Shown: positions 15,400 through 24,539 of the stretch, one piece after another
Position numbering within the stretch: the first letter of the stretch is position 1
Layout of the letters: the number at the start of each line of letters is the position of its first letter
Assembly (NCBI RefSeq): GCF_015207605.1
Contig: NZ_JADEWO010000062.1
Coordinates: 1 to 33,992, forward strand
Length of the DNA: 33,992 nt
Reading direction: 5' to 3'
From: Oculatella sp. LEGE 06141
GTDB lineage: Bacteria; Cyanobacteriota; Cyanobacteriia; Elainellales; Elainellaceae
Position numbers and translations under genes: made by a program
Notes under the pieces: generated by a model
What the model saw: the letters and a program-made list of their open reading frames with translations, nothing else
Databases searched by the model: none
Told to the model about the DNA's origin: nothing

Positions 15400-16362
15400 C
15401 TACTGGCGAACCAGGTTGAGCAGTTCTTTGGGGGAGGCCAGCAAGTCAACCGCCACAAAGAAGATCTTGCCTTGAGGATCAAGCAGGAAGCGCCACGCAA
15501 TGTTCATGCCAACGCTGGCACCGAACCAGGGGGTTTGCACCTTGCCCGTCACTTTAATGGGAGTAAACCCTTCGTCTGACGGCTCAACGACTCCCTGTTC
15601 GGGCATCATCTTAAGACCCTGGCACTCGGCTCGCATGTAGGAGAGGATGGCTTCTCGACCTACGATCGGTCGTTGAAAGGGTGGTTGCAATGCACCATTT
15701 GAGGTGAACAAATCAATAGCGGCCTCAAAGTCGTTGGCGTTCATGTTGTTGATGTAGCTCAGCACCGTGTCGTTATTGACCCCTTCAATGGTGACAGAGG
15801 TGCGATTTGCCATCTCAGTGGGGACAACTACCGGATCTTCCAGCTTTTTGTAGCTACCAGGAGCATCTGGATCAAACCCCATACCAATAACGGCGTTCCG
15901 CAAGATAGTGATTTGTTGGCCGGAATCAGCCGCTCGAATTGCTTGCAGCACATTGGCGGCTTCAGCAGAAAGCTCGTAACCCTGAGGAATAGGCGCAACT
16001 GCTCCCTGTTCCATCCATTCGCCCAACTGGTTCCAAAAACCCAACTTGAGGTTGACGCTAAAGGACGCGTAGGAACGGCAAATAGGTGTATCTGCCCGGT
16101 TGGCCAAATCACACATGACCTGGGTTTGAGCCATAGGAGGCATCTGCTTGATTTGTTCAAGAATACCTTGAGCAATGATCATGTTCGTTGCGCCGGGAGC
16201 CGCAACCGTGATGTTGGTTCCCATTTCGGTGTAGGCAAACCAGATCAACGCCAGTTGATCTTCGGCGCTTAGTTGATTGAACGATTCAACCGTGTTTGGA
16301 ACAACGTTTGCAACTTGAGTGGTCGGAAAAATTGACCGAGCAGACTCAATGGTAAAAGGCAT
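15400..16362 (-). CDS. ocp: Orange carotenoid protein (OCP)
   Basis: 320-aa water-soluble carotenoid photoreceptor that quenches phycobilisome excitation under strong light. The N-terminal helical domain (about 1-165) and C-terminal NTF2-like domain (about 195-315) are both complete. Numbering is Synechocystis-like up to the linker, then shifted by +2. W41, Y44 and W110 of the ring pocket, R155 of the interdomain salt bridge, Y203 and W290 (equivalents of Y201/W288 that bind the keto group) and W279 are all present. Position 101, Trp in the Synechocystis protein as I recall it, is Phe here. Single gene with its own apparent terminator; no fluorescence recovery protein gene lies next to it. 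The start is supported by GGAG ten bases upstream. Confidence 0.95.
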   Translation of the reverse strand: MPFTIESARSIFPTTQVANVVPNTVESFNQLSAEDQLALIWFAYTEMGTNITVAAPGATNMIIAQGILEQIKQMPPMAQTQVMCDLANRADTPICRSYASFSVNLKLGFWNQLGEWMEQGAVAPIPQGYELSAEAANVLQAIRAADSGQQITILRNAVIGMGFDPDAPGSYKKLEDPVVVPTEMANRTSVTIEGVNNDTVLSYINNMNANDFEAAIDLFTSNGALQPPFQRPIVGREAILSYMRAECQGLKMMPEQGVVEPSDEGFTPIKVTGKVQTPWFGASVGMNIAWRFLLDPQGKIFFVAVDLLASPKELLNLVRQ

Positions 16363-16623
16363 ACTGAAGGGTCTCCAAACGTAAATTACATTGAATCATT
16401 CAGTGACTAGGGAAGGCTCCCTATGACGGCTAGCAAAGCCTGAAACTGCAACGAAACCCGAGATTTCGCAGCGATACCGAACTTTGCGATCGCCAGCAAC
16501 ACCATGTCTGAATTCTCAAGTGTTGCGTTTCCTAAAGAAATGTAACAGAAATTTTACAAATGCACAACCTATTTGTATTGGAAGAAACAGTACGACCCGA
16601 ATTTTTGGCTGGGATCGCAACTT
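16363..16623 (-). promoter_or_regulatory. OCP upstream region with an HLR1-like sequence
   Basis: No gene is visible. On the minus strand at 16546-16529, GTTACATT-TC-TTTAGGAA resembles the HLR1 element (two imperfect TTACAWW-type repeats two bases apart) bound by RpaB at high-light genes. The second half-site has mismatches. About 165 bp upstream of the OCP start codon. Confidence 0.3.
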
Positions 16624-16658
16624 AAACGGGCACCCATCTACCCGATGGGTGCCCGTTT
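16624..16658 (-). terminator. Rho-independent terminator of the ABC transporter operon
   Basis: AAACGGGCACCCATC and GATGGGTGCCCGTTT form a perfect 15-bp stem with a 5-base loop, about 40 bp past the last permease stop. The flanking A/T pairs would give a T-tract on the minus strand. Confidence 0.88.
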
Positions 16659-16698
16659 GCATATGGCGATCGAACTGTTAATGGGGGTCTAAATGGGG

Positions 16699-17526
16699 TT
16701 ACGGCTGTTGACGTTTGGCAAAGAATCCGTAGGCCAGAAAGGCGATCGCAATGATTGAAAACGAAAAGACAGTAGTGACCGTACCCAAAGCGTACAGTGC
16801 CGGAGAGGTGACGTTGGTAGTCATCCCAAAGATTTCCAGCGGCAGCGTGTTGCGGGCACCCGAAATAAGAGAGGTGCGGGTGAATTCATCGTATGAAAGG
16901 GTAAAGCCAAACAGCGCCACCCCGATCAATGCCGGTGCAATCAGCGGCAAAATGATGTGCTGAAATGCCTGAAATTCACTGGCTCCCAAATCGCGAGCGG
17001 CTTCTTCATAGGACAAATTGAAGCGATTAAAAACACCAAGCATAATTAAAAACGCAAAGGGCAGCGTCCAGGTTAAGTGGCCTCCCAAGGCCGACGAATA
17101 CCAGTTGGTTTGCACTCCAATCAGGTTGAAGGCGATGCCAATGCCCAACGAGATCAAGACACTCGGCACAATCAGACTGGAGATGGTGAGATAAAAGATG
17201 AAGCTCGACCCTTTGAACTTTTGCCGAAAGGCTAGCCCCGCCATTAGCGCCACCACGACGGTGACAGCCATGACAATAAAACCCAGGAGGAGCGATCGCT
17301 GAAAGGCCGCTCCAAAGTCTCCGATCCGTTGCTGTTGAAAGAACAGAGAGGCGATCCAGTGAAACCCAAAACTGCGAACTGGAAACGTGAGCGCTCCGTC
17401 GGGGCCTTGCAAGGACAGGATAAAAATGGCAAACATAGGGCCGTACAGGAACAGTACAAACAGCCCAAAAAACACCGCGAGGAAATAGAACGAGAGAGGT
17501 CGCTTTCGCATAGGGGCAATCATCAC
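16699..17526 (-). CDS. ABC transporter permease, PotC-like
   Basis: 275-aa inner-membrane permease with about six hydrophobic segments. The cytoplasmic EAA loop is clear (YEEAARDLGASEFQAFQHIILPLIAP, near residues 172-197), as in the spermidine/putrescine PotC subfamily. It overlaps the upstream permease by four bases (ATGA at 17523-17526), indicating translational coupling. Last gene of a minus-strand unit and followed by a strong terminator. The substrate is not shown by the sequence; context with a hydantoinase and NCS1 permease favours a nitrogen compound. Confidence 0.88.
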   Translation of the reverse strand: MMIAPMRKRPLSFYFLAVFFGLFVLFLYGPMFAIFILSLQGPDGALTFPVRSFGFHWIASLFFQQQRIGDFGAAFQRSLLLGFIVMAVTVVVALMAGLAFRQKFKGSSFIFYLTISSLIVPSVLISLGIGIAFNLIGVQTNWYSSALGGHLTWTLPFAFLIMLGVFNRFNLSYEEAARDLGASEFQAFQHIILPLIAPALIGVALFGFTLSYDEFTRTSLISGARNTLPLEIFGMTTNVTSPALYALGTVTTVFSFSIIAIAFLAYGFFAKRQQP

Positions 17527-18380
17527 AATTCCTTACGAATATCAACCAGGCGCAAAATCCCCATAATGATAGCCAGGGTAATGACCAGCAACACCACCGC
17601 ATTGGCTGCGGCTAAGGGGTACTGTAAGCTGCCGATCTGGTTGCGGATCAATGAACCGACGGATGCCGCCTGACCGCCACTCATCAGCCGCACTGTGACA
17701 AACTCTCCCATAACTAAGGTCACAATGAAGATTGAGCCGATCGCAATTCCCGGTATGGTTAGGGGAACAATAACTTCCTTGAGTACCTGAAAGCCAGACG
17801 CCCCAGCATCGCGTGCGGCTGCAATTAAGTCGCGATCGATCCGCATCATGCTGTTAAAGATCGGCACAATCATAAACAGCGTGTAGAGATGCACCATTGC
17901 CAGCACAACGGCAAAGTTAGAAAACAGAAAGATATCTAACGGCTGCTGGGTAATTTGTAGGGTGATCAGCAGCTTGTTAAGCAGTCCTTCCCGTCCCAGA
18001 AATGGAATCCAGGAAATCATCCGAATAATATTGGATGTCCAAAAGGGAATGGTACAAATGAGAAATAGAATGATTTGCCAGCGCAGGCTGGTGATATGAA
18101 ACGCTAAGAAGTAGGATACCGGGAACGCAATGATCAGCGTGAAAAACCAGACCAGCCCGACAAATTTAAAGGTGTTGAGATACGTTGCCAGGGAAACGGG
18201 CGATCGAAAAATTGTAATGTAATTATCCAGCGTGAAGGCTGGTGTCATGGAATAGCCCGTGAATTCCCAGAAACTTACCACAAAAATAGTGGCGATCGGA
18301 AACACCAAAAATAGTAGAAACACCAGCGTTTGGGGTGTAACCAGTAAATATGGTTCAATCGACTTCCAGCCCTTTAACAT
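17523..18380 (-). CDS. ABC transporter permease, PotB-like
   Basis: 285-aa inner-membrane permease with about six hydrophobic segments and an EAA-type loop (IAAARDAGASGFQVLKEVIVPLTIPG, near residues 186-211). It forms the second half of the translocation channel with the overlapping PotC-like gene. The start follows the binding-protein gene after 127 bp. Likely part of one transcript with both neighbours; polyamine-type family by overall pattern. Confidence 0.88.
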   Translation of the reverse strand: MLKGWKSIEPYLLVTPQTLVFLLFLVFPIATIFVVSFWEFTGYSMTPAFTLDNYITIFRSPVSLATYLNTFKFVGLVWFFTLIIAFPVSYFLAFHITSLRWQIILFLICTIPFWTSNIIRMISWIPFLGREGLLNKLLITLQITQQPLDIFLFSNFAVVLAMVHLYTLFMIVPIFNSMMRIDRDLIAAARDAGASGFQVLKEVIVPLTIPGIAIGSIFIVTLVMGEFVTVRLMSGGQAASVGSLIRNQIGSLQYPLAAANAVVLLVITLAIIMGILRLVDIRKEL

Positions 18381-18507
18381 GGTTCGGTAGTGGGTGAAGC
18401 GTGGTTAAGCCATGAGGTGAAGCACCTTTTGAGCAATAGGGTGCCATAGCAGCGGTATCTCACCTTCTACAGCACCCCATTGCAGCAGTTATTATCATTG
18501 ATGCACG

Positions 18508-19824
18508 TTATGCCGCAACAAATTCGTTCCACTTTTGAACCAGGTAAGGCTGTTCGTCCATAACGGAATTCCAGACCACTACATCGCTCATGCGCTGTTC
18601 GAACGAACCGCCATCGCGAACGGCATCTTTAGATTCGAGCTTCTTGCCAAACGGGTCGATCATATCTTCGGATGCGGCTTTACCTTCGTACCAAAAATCC
18701 CACTCGGCCTGCGACATGTACTTCTTGGCATTTTCGGGAATGGCGCTGTAATAGCCCTGCCGTCCCAGGAAGGCACCCACCCAGCCATCCAGCATCCAGT
18801 TGATGTATTCGTAGGCTGCGTCTAGTTCAATTCCAGAGAGGCTCTTGGAAAAGCCAATGCCGCCACCCCAGCCGCGATAGCCTTCTCTCAACGGGGCGTA
18901 AACACATTGAATGCCCTGGGATTTGACCGCAGTGACACCGGGCGACCACATAGATTGCAGCACGACTTCACCCGATGCCATCAGGTTTACCGATTCGTCA
19001 AAGGTCTTCCAAAAAGCGCGAAACTGTCCGGCTCGTTTCTGCTCCATTAAGATGGCGGTGATTTGGTCTAGCTCGGCGCGGGTCATGTTGCCCTTGTCCT
19101 GGAAGGTCATCAATCCTAACGCTTCGGCCACCATAGCTGCATCCATGATGCCAATGGAGGGGATGTCGAGGATTGATGTTTTGCCGCGAAATTCTTCATT
19201 GAACAGTTCGCCCCAGCTCTCGATTTGGCGACCCACCAGATCGGGACGATATCCCAGCGTGTCGGCATTGTACTGGAACGGAATCAGGGTTGCCCATCCG
19301 GTTGGTTCTGTGGCAAACTCTGTCGAATTTTGATCGGTGAGAAACATTACCTTAGACGGCTTCGTTCCCTGGGACGTGTTGACCTTTGCCCCAGAGGTCA
19401 GTTCGCCCGTGGTGAAGATTGGCACGATTTTGTCGAAGTCGGTAATGCGGCTAACGTCGATCGCCTGTAAGTTTCCAGACGGCACAACCAGCGGTAAGCT
19501 GAAGTACTCCCCATCAAAGACATCATATTGTCCTGGCTGGGTGATAGCGATCTGGTTGTTTTCCTCGGTGCTAAGGGCGCGCATCTCTAGCTTGAAGCCC
19601 AAATCCTCTTCAGCCTTCTGTTTAATTTCATTGATCTGAGAAACTCCCGTTCCAATGAACCGCAACGTTACATCTTTGATTTGATTGGTGTTAACGGTAG
19701 GACCCGTTGCAGGATTGTTGGGTGTGCCAACGGGTGCTTGATTTCGGGTACATTGGGTCGCCGTGACCAATGCGCCTGCTGCCAATCCGGTTCTTAATAA
19801 CTGCCGACGAGTAAACTGAGCCAT
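18508..19824 (-). CDS. Polyamine-type ABC transporter substrate-binding protein (Tat signal)
   Basis: About 438 aa from the ATG at 19824, supported by GGAG six bases upstream; seven more codons are open upstream but lack a site. The N-terminus has a twin-arginine motif (FTRRQLLRTG), a hydrophobic stretch and Cys25, so it may be a Tat-exported lipoprotein, although the lipobox (ATQC) is atypical. The mature part has periplasmic binding protein features (QYDVFDGEYF, WATLIPFQYN, YEYINWMLDGW). It delivers an unidentified cationic or nitrogenous ligand to the two permeases. It follows the ATPase gene after about 236 bp, so it may have its own promoter. Confidence 0.87.
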   Translation of the reverse strand: MAQFTRRQLLRTGLAAGALVTATQCTRNQAPVGTPNNPATGPTVNTNQIKDVTLRFIGTGVSQINEIKQKAEEDLGFKLEMRALSTEENNQIAITQPGQYDVFDGEYFSLPLVVPSGNLQAIDVSRITDFDKIVPIFTTGELTSGAKVNTSQGTKPSKVMFLTDQNSTEFATEPTGWATLIPFQYNADTLGYRPDLVGRQIESWGELFNEEFRGKTSILDIPSIGIMDAAMVAEALGLMTFQDKGNMTRAELDQITAILMEQKRAGQFRAFWKTFDESVNLMASGEVVLQSMWSPGVTAVKSQGIQCVYAPLREGYRGWGGGIGFSKSLSGIELDAAYEYINWMLDGWVGAFLGRQGYYSAIPENAKKYMSQAEWDFWYEGKAASEDMIDPFGKKLESKDAVRDGGSFEQRMSDVVVWNSVMDEQPYLVQKWNEFVAA

Positions 19825-19908
19825 TCCCCTCTCCAGGTGCAACAAGTAAGGTCAATACTGATAAATTTGATAGGTTTAAACGAGTGTTTCAATCAACGGT
19901 GACTCGCT

Positions 19909-19972
19909 CAATAGATTGGTCTCTTAATCGATGGATTGTAGGCAATATATCACTCTATTTCTCAATCTATTG
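19909..19972. promoter_or_regulatory. Inverted repeat between ABC ATPase and binding-protein genes
   Basis: CAATAGATTG (19909-19918) and CAATCTATTG (19963-19972) are exact reverse complements 44 bases apart, in the 236-bp gap upstream of the binding-protein gene. They could be paired operator half-sites or a weak hairpin. Function inferred only. Confidence 0.3.
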
Positions 19973-20060
19973 TTTGATGGTTTACTATGCTTGCTAAACC
20001 TACTGTGGCCAGGAAATAAAGAGCGATCGCTTAACCGTAGTAGAGGATCGACTTCTATCA

Positions 20061-21257
20061 TTAATGAGACAAAAAGATACAATCATCCGTTGACCATTGG
20101 AGACAAACCAACTGCTGTTCATTTAGCGGTTGAGTCATCCAGCCGTGAGTACTGACTTTGTAAAGCATCTCCTGCCCTGTGGCTTCTATCACCAGCGACA
20201 CCCGCGTCACATACCCTGTGAATTCTACCGAAACAACTCGTGCGGCGACCTGATTGGGCTGGGTTGGGTCAAACGCCGAGGACAACGGAGTAACCTGCAT
20301 TCGATCGGCTCGAATACAGCAGGCTGCCGTCGTACCCACATCCGCCGCCTGTCCACGGCAAAGGAATGTCCCCAGGCCGTCTGCCTCGATTTGAATCAGA
20401 CGGGCATCACCATCTGCTGCAACGCTGGTCACTTGACCAACGAAGATATTGTTGTCGCCCATAAACCGAGCCACAAAGCGAGAAGCAGGCGCGTTGAAGA
20501 TCTCTTGAGGCATACCGATTTGATCGATATGGCCGTGATCCATAACGACAATTTGATCGGCTAATGAAAAGGCTTCGTCCTGGGCATGGGTCACTTGAAT
20601 AAACGTCATGCCAAACTGCCGTTGCAGTTTCCGCAGTTCCCCGCGAGTCTTGACCCGCAGTGATTCGTCTAGAGCGCTCAACGGCTCATCTAAAAGCAAC
20701 ACCTGGGGGCGAGTTGCCAGCGCTCTGGCCAGGGCGACCCGCTGTTGCTGACCGCCGCTCAGCATAGACGGTTTGCGGCTGGCAAACTTGCTTAGCCCTA
20801 AAATGTCGAGCATTTCATCCACGCGTGGCTTACGCTCGCGCTCGTTCACACCCCGCATTTTTAAGCCAAATTCCACGTTTTGCCAGACGGTTTTGTGCGG
20901 AAACAGCGCATAGTTCTGAAACACCATTGCGGTGCTGCGTTTGGCGGGTGACAGGTCATTGACGCGGCGATCGCCAATCATGACATCTCCACTGGTCGCT
21001 TCTTCATGCCCGGCAATAATTCGCAATGTGCTGGTTTTACCGCAACCGCTTGGCCCCAATAGGCAACAGTATGACCCGGCAGGCACGTCTAAGTTGATGC
21101 CCTCTAGCGCCACCGTTGATCCATATTTCTTCATCACCGATCGCAACATCACGCCCTGCGTACTGGCAGCGATCGTCTGTCGGGTTGTGCTACCCGAAGC
21201 AGAGGGGGATGGCGCTAGCCCCAGTTGGGTGGGGGGCGAAACGGGCGTATTGGACAT
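20061..21257 (-). CDS. ABC transporter ATP-binding protein, PotA-like
   Basis: 398-aa ATPase that energises the importer. Walker A GPSGCGKTS (68-76), Q-loop VFQNYALFP (112-120), signature LSGGQ (166-170), Walker B LLLDEP (187-192) and switch His in THAQDEAFSLAD are intact. The C-terminal part (about 270-398) is a TOBE-type domain, as in PotA/MalK-type ATPases. The N-terminal 35 residues are a Pro/Ser/Thr-rich extension. First gene of the minus-strand transporter unit, divergent from the hydantoinase gene across 445 bp. Confidence 0.92.
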   Translation of the reverse strand: MSNTPVSPPTQLGLAPSPSASGSTTRQTIAASTQGVMLRSVMKKYGSTVALEGINLDVPAGSYCCLLGPSGCGKTSTLRIIAGHEEATSGDVMIGDRRVNDLSPAKRSTAMVFQNYALFPHKTVWQNVEFGLKMRGVNERERKPRVDEMLDILGLSKFASRKPSMLSGGQQQRVALARALATRPQVLLLDEPLSALDESLRVKTRGELRKLQRQFGMTFIQVTHAQDEAFSLADQIVVMDHGHIDQIGMPQEIFNAPASRFVARFMGDNNIFVGQVTSVAADGDARLIQIEADGLGTFLCRGQAADVGTTAACCIRADRMQVTPLSSAFDPTQPNQVAARVVSVEFTGYVTRVSLVIEATGQEMLYKVSTHGWMTQPLNEQQLVCLQWSTDDCIFLSH

Positions 21258-21420
21258 AGGGTTGAAAGAGAAGTAACGTGAGAACTTAGCCTTTTACTGC
21301 CCAGACATAGTTCAGTTAAAAGGTTTCTAATCAAGCGAATTGTATTATTAAATACATTACGTCCTGGTAAGCCGCAGAAATTTTAAGTTTGCAGCAACGC
21401 TTTAGCAACGCATAGACTGC
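21258..21420. other. Divergent intergenic region, ATPase-proximal part
   Basis: No gene or clear promoter pair is seen. It presumably contains the promoter of the ABC transporter unit. The rest of the 445-bp gap is occupied by the element remnants at 21421-21550 and 21551-21650. Confidence 0.4.
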
Positions 21421-21550
21421 TAAGCTCGACTTTATCCAATTCAAAATCCAATTCAAATGGGAGCCATCTTGGTGTGTCTGGACTTTTAAAGACAGGCTCT
21501 CAACTTTTTTCGGATGTCCAGCGTTTAACTGATATCCAAAAAAGTCGAAG
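21421..21550. repeat. Remnant related to the 14700-14861 element
   Basis: Starts with AGCTCGACTTTATCCAATT (21423 on), the same terminus as the MITE at 14700-14861, and ends with AAAAAAGTCGAAG, a partial match. Inside, ACTTTTTTCGGATGTC pairs imperfectly with GATATCCAAAAAAGT. Non-coding. Confidence 0.45.
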
Positions 21551-21650
21551 AGGATGGTTTAAAGGTGCTAATGGTCACTCGAACTGCCCCTTGCCTCAAG
21601 GTTGGGGTAGGGGGCGAATGCAGCCCATTTGATACGTTTAAAGCATCCTC
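21551..21650. mobile_element. Diverged MITE of the GAGGATG family, 100 bp
   Basis: Bounded by GAGGATG...CATCCTC. Shares GTCACTCGAAC, GGGGGCGAATGCAG and CATTTG with the elements at 25550 and 26670, but has a shortened core and no readable target duplication. Ends 52 bp before the hydantoinase start, within its promoter region. Confidence 0.7.
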
Positions 21651-21702
21651 GTAGAAAGGTGTGGCACGCTAAGGCGGACAAGTCGCTTGCAAGGAGTAAG
21701 GT

Positions 21703-23112
21703 ATGACTGAAGTATTAATTAAAGGTGGACGAATTGTCACAGCAGTTGATGATTATGTGGCTGACATCTTAGTGAAAGATGAAACGATTGAAGCGATCGC
21801 CCGCCACATTGACCAACCCACAGCAGAACAATATGATGCTTCTGACTTAATTGTGATGCCCGGTGGGGTCGATGTTCATACCCACATGCAGTCGCCCGTG
21901 GGTGACACTGAAACCTGCGATACTTTTGAAACGGGAACGCGATCGGCAGCCTTTGGCGGCACCACAACCATCATTGATTTTGCTCAACAGGAGTATGGTG
22001 AAACGCCCAAACATGCGCTCGATCGCCGTTTGGCACTGGCAGAACCACAAGCCTGTGTTGACTATGGCTTTCACATTATTCTGACGGAAGTGACCAATGA
22101 AGCATTATCTGAACTGCCCGATTTAATCAATTACGATGGGGTATCTAGCTTCAAGATGTTTATGGCCTACCCCGGCGTATTGATGGTGGATGATGCCGCC
22201 ATCTTTAAAACCATGCGTAAAGTAGGTTCCCACGGGGGGATGGTTAACCTACATGCTGAAAATGGCGGTGTAATTCAAGTCTTAATTGAAGAAGCGCTGG
22301 CGCAGGGGAATACCTCTCCCAAATATCATGCGCTGACCCGTCCTCAAATCATGGAAGCCGAAGCCACCCATCGCGCCATTCGGCTGGCAGAACTGGCAGA
22401 AATTCCGGTTTACATTGTGCATTTATCAGCCAAGGAAGCGCTGGATACAGTCGTGGAAGCACGCGATCGCGGCATTTCTGCCTTTGCCGAAACCTGCCCT
22501 CATTACCTGTTTTTGACCAATGAAGAATACGATCGCCCCGGTTTTGATGCGGCTAAATATGTAATGACTCCACCATTGCGCGATCATCATTGCCAGCACG
22601 CCCTGTGGCGAGGGCTGAAGTTTGACGATTTACAAATTGTCTCTACCGATCATTGCCCTTACTGTTTCAATGAAAGCCCATATGGCATCTACAAATCTAA
22701 ACAACTGGGTGCCGATGATTTTTCCAAAATTCCCAACGGGGCACCGGGGGTAGAGTTTCGGATTCCATTGCTGTATGACGGCGGTGTTGGTGGCGGACGC
22801 ATCTCGCTCAATCGCTTTGTTCAGCTCACGTCAACGGCTCCGGCTAAGATGTTTGGTTTGTTTCCTCACAAGGGAACCATTGCTGTTGGTAGTGATGCTG
22901 ACCTGGTGTTGTTTAACCCGAATCGATCGCACGTACTTAGCGCCAGCACCCATCACTCCAACGTAGACTACTCGCTGTTTGAAGGACGGCAGGTCACGGG
23001 TAAAGTCGAGAAAGTGTTTTTGCGGGGACAACTGGTCGTGGATGGCGATCGCTGGTTGGGGAAACCGGGAACCGGGCGCTATCAAAAGCGGGCGGCTTCT
23101 GGTCGAATGTGA
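21703..23112 (+). CDS. Dihydropyrimidinase / D-hydantoinase
   Basis: 469-aa cyclic amidohydrolase that opens dihydropyrimidine or hydantoin rings to N-carbamoyl amino acids. The binuclear metal ligands are all present: H59 and H61 (VDVHTHMQ), K151, the carboxylated lysine (SSFKMFMAYPG), H184 (NLHAENG), H240 (YIVHLSAKE) and D316 (STDHCPY). Length is normal for the family. The start is supported by AAGGAG six bases upstream. It is followed by an NCS1 nucleobase permease and lies divergent from a polyamine-type ABC importer, suggesting use of pyrimidines or hydantoins as a nitrogen source. No N-carbamoyl amidase is in the window, so the pathway is incomplete here. Confidence 0.93.
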   Translation: MTEVLIKGGRIVTAVDDYVADILVKDETIEAIARHIDQPTAEQYDASDLIVMPGGVDVHTHMQSPVGDTETCDTFETGTRSAAFGGTTTIIDFAQQEYGETPKHALDRRLALAEPQACVDYGFHIILTEVTNEALSELPDLINYDGVSSFKMFMAYPGVLMVDDAAIFKTMRKVGSHGGMVNLHAENGGVIQVLIEEALAQGNTSPKYHALTRPQIMEAEATHRAIRLAELAEIPVYIVHLSAKEALDTVVEARDRGISAFAETCPHYLFLTNEEYDRPGFDAAKYVMTPPLRDHHCQHALWRGLKFDDLQIVSTDHCPYCFNESPYGIYKSKQLGADDFSKIPNGAPGVEFRIPLLYDGGVGGGRISLNRFVQLTSTAPAKMFGLFPHKGTIAVGSDADLVLFNPNRSHVLSASTHHSNVDYSLFEGRQVTGKVEKVFLRGQLVVDGDRWLGKPGTGRYQKRAASGRM

Positions 23113-23214
23113 TGACGCTTCCTGCCGTGTGATTTACGATACCGTTCAGTCTTACATGACACTGGACAATAAGCCCTATAGCGACAGGCACATTCGTGAA
23201 AGAGATATTGAGAT

Positions 23215-24513
23215 ATGGGTGTGATATCAAATGTTAGGAGTGTTGATCGATCGCAAGCGGGTGAAGATTATCCCCTGAGTGCTGTTCCACCAGAGTCTCG
23301 CAAGCCGTTGTGGTCGCTGGCTCCATTGCTGATGGGGTTTGCACTGACCTCAACGACCCTGTTTGCGGGTGGCACCATTGGCCCTGCCTTTCAGTTTACA
23401 GACATTTTGCTCCTGGTTTTAATAGGCAACCTGTTGCTGGGTGTATACTGTGCAGCGCTCGGTTTTATTGCCGCCAAAAGCGGTTTAACCACGGTTCTCA
23501 TGGCGCGGTTTAGCTTTGGCAATGTTGGCTCTCGCTGGGTCGATTTTGTGCTGGGGTTCACTCAAATTGGTTGGTATGCGGTGACCAACGCGTTTGTTGC
23601 CGATGCCCTGAATCAACTCATTGGCTTGCCGCCCTCTATTAACTGGTTGATCATTCTGTTCTTTAACTATGCTTTCTGTGCTACAGCCTACTTTGGCTAC
23701 ACGGCAATGGATTGGCTCAGCCGTCTGGCGGTTCCGGCGATGTTGATTCTCATTGCGATCTCGCTGACGTTGGCGGTTGGCGATGGTGGCACGTTTGCTG
23801 AGTTGCAGGCGATCGCACCCAGAGAAGAACTGGGGTTTGGGGCAGCATTAGCCGTGATTGTGGGCACGTTCATTTCGGGGGGAACTCAGTCTACCAACTG
23901 GAGCCGCTTTGCTGATAGCGGCAAGAATGCGGTAATTGGTACCCTGGTTGCCTTTTTCCTGATCAATGGATTGCTGGTGTTCGCAGGTGCCTTTTGTACG
24001 CTGGTGTATGGCACCCAGGATATTGTGCAAGCGATGGCACAGCAGGGCATTTTAGCAGCCGGACTGGTACTGCTGATTCTTAATGTGTGGACAACGCAAG
24101 ACAATACCATCTATGCCTTTTCGGTTGCGGGGGCTAATATGTTCCGCACTCGCAAGCGGACGTGGTTCGTTTTGGGTGGGGCAACGCTGGCGTTGGTTTT
24201 CTCGTTAGCTGGCATCTACAATCTGCTGGTTCCCTATTTGATTTTCTTGGGAACCGTGATTCCTCCGGTGGGCGGTATTATCATGGTTGATTTCTGGTTG
24301 CGTCATCGGGGACGGTTTCCTGATTTAAGGACCTCTCTACCCGCGTTCAATTGGGCTGGCATCATTGCCTATGTGATTGCCTCTATCAGCGCTTATCTCT
24401 CGGCACAATCCCAATTTGGGATTGCGCCTCTCAACGGTATTGTAATTGCTGCCGTTCTCTACGCCGTTCTCATCCGAGTTATTCACCAGCCGATCCGCAC
24501 GGCGATCGAGTAA
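23215..24513 (+). CDS. NCS1-family nucleobase/cytosine permease (CodB-like)
   Basis: 432-aa integral membrane transporter with about twelve hydrophobic segments. NCS1 features include the N-terminal SRKPLWSLAPLLMGFALTS, the GFTQIGWYAVTNAF segment and NVWTTQDNTIYAFSVAGANM in the eighth helix region. Family members import cytosine, purines, hydantoins or allantoin with Na+ or H+. Pairing with the hydantoinase 102 bp upstream makes a pyrimidine or hydantoin substrate likely. Followed 26 bp later by the patatin gene. Confidence 0.92.
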   Translation: MGVISNVRSVDRSQAGEDYPLSAVPPESRKPLWSLAPLLMGFALTSTTLFAGGTIGPAFQFTDILLLVLIGNLLLGVYCAALGFIAAKSGLTTVLMARFSFGNVGSRWVDFVLGFTQIGWYAVTNAFVADALNQLIGLPPSINWLIILFFNYAFCATAYFGYTAMDWLSRLAVPAMLILIAISLTLAVGDGGTFAELQAIAPREELGFGAALAVIVGTFISGGTQSTNWSRFADSGKNAVIGTLVAFFLINGLLVFAGAFCTLVYGTQDIVQAMAQQGILAAGLVLLILNVWTTQDNTIYAFSVAGANMFRTRKRTWFVLGGATLALVFSLAGIYNLLVPYLIFLGTVIPPVGGIIMVDFWLRHRGRFPDLRTSLPAFNWAGIIAYVIASISAYLSAQSQFGIAPLNGIVIAAVLYAVLIRVIHQPIRTAIE

Positions 24514-24539
24514 AATCACGCTTCGACATTGGCACGGTT

